From positions 1 to 9,051 of the forward strand of contig CAAGIE010000066.1 of NCBI GenBank assembly GCA_900769835.1: 9,051 nt of DNA, in the 5' to 3' direction. The stretch comes from an uncultured Oscillospiraceae bacterium (GTDB lineage Bacteria > Bacillota > Clostridia > Oscillospirales > Oscillospiraceae). The notes below the pieces were generated by a model. The model was not told the origin of the DNA and did no database searches. It saw nothing but the letters and a program-made list of their open reading frames with translations. Below, piece by piece: positions 7,213 to 9,051 of the stretch; within the stretch, counting starts at the first letter, position 1, and the number at the start of each line of letters is the position of its first letter. Both the position numbers and the translations under genes were made by a program.

Positions 7213-7271
7213 GTTCATTATATCGTAAAGTCCCGGTTGTTTCAAGAAATTTTCAGAAAGGACAGAGGAAG

Positions 7272-7850
7272 ATGTACTGGTCATACCTGAATATCAACGA
7301 TGTGGATACCCGGGAAATTGACGCGGTGTATGCCCATCTGTCCCCCACCCGAAAAGCCCACATCGATCGGCTGAAAAAGGCCGCCGACCGCACCCGCTCC
7401 CTGGCGGCGGAATGGTTGGTGCAACAGCTTTTGCGGGAGCATTACGGCATCTGCGACGCCGTTTTGCATCGGCATTCCAGCGGGCAACCCTATCTTTCCG
7501 ACTGCGGGCTGCATGTCAGCATTTCCCACAGTGACCAAATAGTGGCCTGCGTTGTCAGCCGTCAACCTGTGGGAATCGACATTGAGAAGATGCGTCCGGT
7601 CAGCCCGGCGATGTGTCGGCGGGTCTGCACCGCGGAAGAAGCCGCTTACCTGCTGGACGGAGCGGCGGATTTCCCCCCGCAGGAAGAACAAGATCCCGCC
7701 TTTTTGCGCCGCTTTTTTGAGATCTGGACCGCAAAGGAAGCCTACTTCAAAAAATGCGGCACCGGCATCACAAACCTGGCCGCGGTCAACACTCTGGCTC
7801 TTCAAAAGCAGACCCATCAAATCGGGGAATATGTTTTGCAGATCATATAA
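7272..7850 (+). CDS. Sfp-type 4'-phosphopantetheinyl transferase
   Basis: This enzyme moves the 4'-phosphopantetheine arm from CoA to a serine of a carrier protein. The 192-residue protein has the family motifs in order: GQPYL (71-75), SISHS (83-87), the Mg-binding GIDIE (101-105; Asp103 and Glu105), and FFEIWTAKEAYFKKCGTGI (148-166) with Glu150, Lys155 and Glu156. It is somewhat shorter than Sfp (about 224) but much longer than AcpS (about 120). The start at 7272 follows AAAGGA (7257-7262, nine-base spacing); a second GAGGAAG touches the ATG and is too close to serve. No promoter was recognised in the 59-base gap after the lipase, so it may be read through from there. An ACP gene lies on the opposite strand 0.4 kb beyond the shared terminator and is the obvious local substrate, although the enzyme could also serve other carrier proteins. 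Confidence 0.92.
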   Translation: MYWSYLNINDVDTREIDAVYAHLSPTRKAHIDRLKKAADRTRSLAAEWLVQQLLREHYGICDAVLHRHSSGQPYLSDCGLHVSISHSDQIVACVVSRQPVGIDIEKMRPVSPAMCRRVCTAEEAAYLLDGAADFPPQEEQDPAFLRRFFEIWTAKEAYFKKCGTGITNLAAVNTLALQKQTHQIGEYVLQII

Positions 7851-7883
7851 AAAAGGACTTGTCGTATTTGACAAGTCCTTTTT
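7850..7883. terminator. Bidirectional rho-independent terminator shared by convergent genes
   Basis: A 14-bp perfect stem (7850-7863 with 7870-7883) encloses the loop GTATTT. The A-run 7849-7854 and T-run 7879-7883 serve as the U-tracts for the two directions. Its ends overlap both stop codons: the TAA of the transferase (7848-7850) and that of the LRAT-like gene on the minus strand (7884-7882), so the two 3' ends share one compact element with no spare sequence. Confidence 0.9.
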
Positions 7884-8286
7884 ATTTTCCCAATTTCTTT
7901 CGGATCTTTTCCCGTATGCTCTCCACAAAGTCGGAGGACGGTGTGCCAAAGGCGCACTCGTTGACGAAATGCTCGCAGTTGTTATTGAGAATATTGTATC
8001 CGCCCTGCCCCAATCGACTGCGGGCGGCCTCCACGATCTGCTCGGGGGTGCGGATCGTTTTCCGCTCGGCACTCTCCGGCTCTGCCACTTCCAGTTCTCC
8101 CGCCTGCAAAAAGCCGCGGATATCACCGGTAAGCACCCGGACATCCTCCGCAGGGCGCATCGGGTCATCCGGCAGACCGAACTGGATCACTTCCTCCTCC
8201 GACACGAAAATGCCGTAGTGGTAGTAAAACTGCACCTTGGTGCGGATCAGGTCGCCAAAGGCGGGGTCTTTTTCCGTCCAGCGCAT
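7882..8286 (-). CDS. LRAT/H-rev107-like (permuted NlpC/P60 fold) putative acyltransferase or thiol hydrolase
   Basis: This 134-residue protein has the two signatures of the LRAT family: YYHYGIFV with catalytic His23, and NNNCEHFVNECAFG with nucleophile Cys104 in NCEHF. Eukaryotic LRAT and HRASLS/PLAAT enzymes form an acyl-Cys intermediate from phospholipids and pass the acyl group to retinol, amines or water; bacterial homologues are mostly uncharacterised. The third triad position, 12 residues after the first His, is Gln35 (VIQFG) rather than the usual His. No signal peptide is present, and the C-terminus is a basic amphipathic tail (about 120-134) without the hydrophobic anchor of the mammalian proteins. 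The gene overlaps the ACP stop by one base (TGATG), so the two proteins are made together. This suggests an acyl transfer that involves the ACP, but hydrolysis of a lipid, or a non-catalytic role, cannot be excluded. Confidence 0.82.
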   Translation of the reverse strand: MRWTEKDPAFGDLIRTKVQFYYHYGIFVSEEEVIQFGLPDDPMRPAEDVRVLTGDIRGFLQAGELEVAEPESAERKTIRTPEQIVEAARSRLGQGGYNILNNNCEHFVNECAFGTPSSDFVESIREKIRKKLGK

Positions 8287-8522
8287 CAGAGTTTTCCCTC
8301 GATGCAGGCGATCACGTCTGCCACGGTGACCAGCGTGCTGAAGTCCTCGTTATTGAACTTAATGCCGAACTCCTCTTCCACTGCCATTGCCATATACAGA
8401 AGACCGATGGAGTTGATACCTGCATCCTCCCGCAGAGTTGCTTCGGGGGTCAGGTTGGTGGTATCCACGTCCTCCTCGAAAACCGCTTTAAACACCTTTA
8501 CAAGGCGCTGAAATGTATCCAT
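8286..8522 (-). CDS. Acyl carrier protein, non-canonical
   Basis: This is a small acidic helical protein of 78 residues, the normal ACP size. The phosphopantetheine attachment serine is Ser38 in GINSIG (35-40), followed by the helix II sequence LLYMAMAVEEEFGIKF (41-56) typical of carrier proteins. The canonical DSL has become NSI, so it is probably a specialised ACP rather than the housekeeping AcpP of fatty acid synthesis. Its gene has a strong AAGGAGG site (8530-8536), seven bases from the ATG, that overlaps the stop codon of the PlsC-like gene. The stop overlaps the LRAT-like gene start by one base. It is thus the middle cistron of an acyltransferase-ACP-LRAT cassette, and likely carries an acyl group used by one or both enzymes. 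A peptidyl carrier role is possible but no synthetase is in view. Confidence 0.9.
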   Translation of the reverse strand: MDTFQRLVKVFKAVFEEDVDTTNLTPEATLREDAGINSIGLLYMAMAVEEEFGIKFNNEDFSTLVTVADVIACIEGKL

Positions 8523-8529
8523 AGTTTTT

Positions 8530-8536
8530 CCTCCTT
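8530..8536 (-). promoter_or_regulatory. Strong ribosome binding site of the acp gene overlapping the plsC stop
   Basis: AAGGAGG on the minus strand is a full match to the anti-SD core with a seven-base spacer. It shares its first bases with the TAA of the acyltransferase gene (8537-8535). It is the strongest such site in the window and suggests that the carrier protein is made in excess over its cassette partners. Confidence 0.75.
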
Positions 8537-9051
8537 ACCGATGCGCCGCGCACCGATTCATTTCCTCCAGCAGCAGTTCGGCCACGCGGTCGATATCTGC
8601 GGTGGAGGGGAATTTCTTATTAATCAATTCTTTGGGGTCCAGGGGCTTGCCGATAACGATCTCCCGACGGCTGTACCACGCCTTAGGCGGCACGATATGC
8701 ATCGGGATGATGGGAACACCAGCCTGCAGTGCGATCAGCACCACTCCGGACTTCACGCTCTGGATCTTCTCGCCCTCTGTGATGGCGCCCTGGGGGAAGA
8801 TCGCCAGCAGGTGACCCTCCTTCAACACGCCGACAGATTTACGGATGGCTTCAATATCGGCTCCGTTACGGTCGATCTCGATGGCGCCTACACCACCCAG
8901 CAGCCACTTGCGAAGTCTACCCTTCATCACCACTTCCGCCGCCAGGAAGAACATTCTGCGGTACCACACCGCCACGCCGATACGGAATGTGTCGGAAAAG
9001 GAAGTGTGGTTGGCCGCCAGAACAGCGCCGCCGCGGATCAGATCGGAAGAG
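8535..9051 (-). CDS. PlsC-like (LPLAT) acyltransferase, 5' end missing
   Basis: This is a lysophosphatidic-acid-acyltransferase-type enzyme whose start lies beyond the right edge. The frame stays open to the window end; the GTG at 8975 is internal, because codons upstream of it encode NHTSFSD (9011-8991), the catalytic HxxxxD motif. Further landmarks are a conserved Gly-rich segment GGVGAIEIDR, the motif III region IFPQGAITEG (about 8808-8779) where the usual FPEGTR Glu is Gln, and motif IV VPIIPMHI. PlsC enzymes move an acyl group from acyl-ACP or acyl-CoA to lysophosphatidic acid at the membrane; homologues such as OlsA acylate other lipid acceptors. It stands 12 bases before the acp gene in one operon, so it may use that ACP. 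Bases 9040-9051 look like sequencing adapter, so the first four codons seen are unreliable. Confidence 0.88.
   Translation of the reverse strand, partial: SSDLIRGGAVLAANHTSFSDTFRIGVAVWYRRMFFLAAEVVMKGRLRKWLLGGVGAIEIDRNGADIEAIRKSVGVLKEGHLLAIFPQGAITEGEKIQSVKSGVVLIALQAGVPIIPMHIVPPKAWYSRREIVIGKPLDPKELINKKFPSTADIDRVAELLLEEMNRCAAHR
9040..9051. other. Probable residual Illumina adapter at the contig end
   Basis: The final twelve bases, AGATCGGAAGAG, are identical to the first twelve of the common Illumina TruSeq adapter and stop exactly at the sequence end. The preceding PlsC frame reads sensibly up to about 9038. This is best read as untrimmed adapter rather than genome. Confidence 0.8.

Noticed and set aside
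7213..7271. Promoter in the gap between the lipase and the phosphopantetheinyl transferase
   Set aside because: AT-rich TATATC (7219-7224) has no -35 partner at a proper distance, so I do not call a promoter there.
7552..8511. Plus-strand open frame spanning the terminator, the LRAT-like gene and acp
   Set aside because: It covers the antisense of two clear genes and a terminator hairpin, with no motifs of its own.

Overview
The window is about 9 kb of gene-dense, moderately GC-rich bacterial DNA, most likely from a Clostridia-type member of the Bacillota (an Oscillospiraceae-like gut anaerobe is my guess). The reasons are AGGAGG-type ribosome binding sites, tandem DegV/FakB genes beside a DAK2-type fatty acid kinase, very short intergenic gaps and low-complexity T-tailed terminators. 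No rRNA, tRNA, mobile element or CRISPR array was seen, and the exact taxon cannot be read from the sequence.

Layout. (1) Positions 1-4153, plus strand: a tight operon of a 5'-truncated DegV/FakB protein, a second complete DegV/FakB protein, a FakA/YloV-type fatty acid kinase and a divergent PlsX. It ends at a strong bidirectional hairpin (4154-4206). (2) Positions 6207-4212, minus strand: a membrane-anchored alpha/beta hydrolase followed one base later by a fused family 2 glycosyltransferase/GtrA membrane protein. (3) Positions 6250-7850, plus strand, divergent from (2): a monoacylglycerol-lipase-like alpha/beta hydrolase and an Sfp-type phosphopantetheinyl transferase, ending at a second bidirectional hairpin (7850-7883). 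(4) Positions 9051-7882, minus strand: a PlsC-like acyltransferase cut by the window end, a small non-canonical acyl carrier protein and an LRAT/NlpC-P60-like putative acyltransferase or thiol hydrolase, the last two overlapping by one base (TGATG).

How it fits together. Almost every gene handles acyl chains. A lipase could free fatty acids; FakB binds them and FakA phosphorylates them; PlsX moves the acyl group between phosphate and ACP; the transferase can load a 4'-phosphopantetheine arm on ACP; PlsC and LRAT-like enzymes could then place acyl groups on acceptors. The most interesting unit is the plsC-acp-LRAT cassette next to a phosphopantetheinyl transferase, which looks like a self-contained pathway for an unusual acylated lipid or amide. 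The families are read from motifs; the joint pathway is inference.

One technical point matters: the last 12 bases (9040-9051) are identical to the start of the Illumina TruSeq adapter. The right end is therefore probably a contig terminus with untrimmed adapter, and the last few codons of the PlsC fragment should not be trusted.
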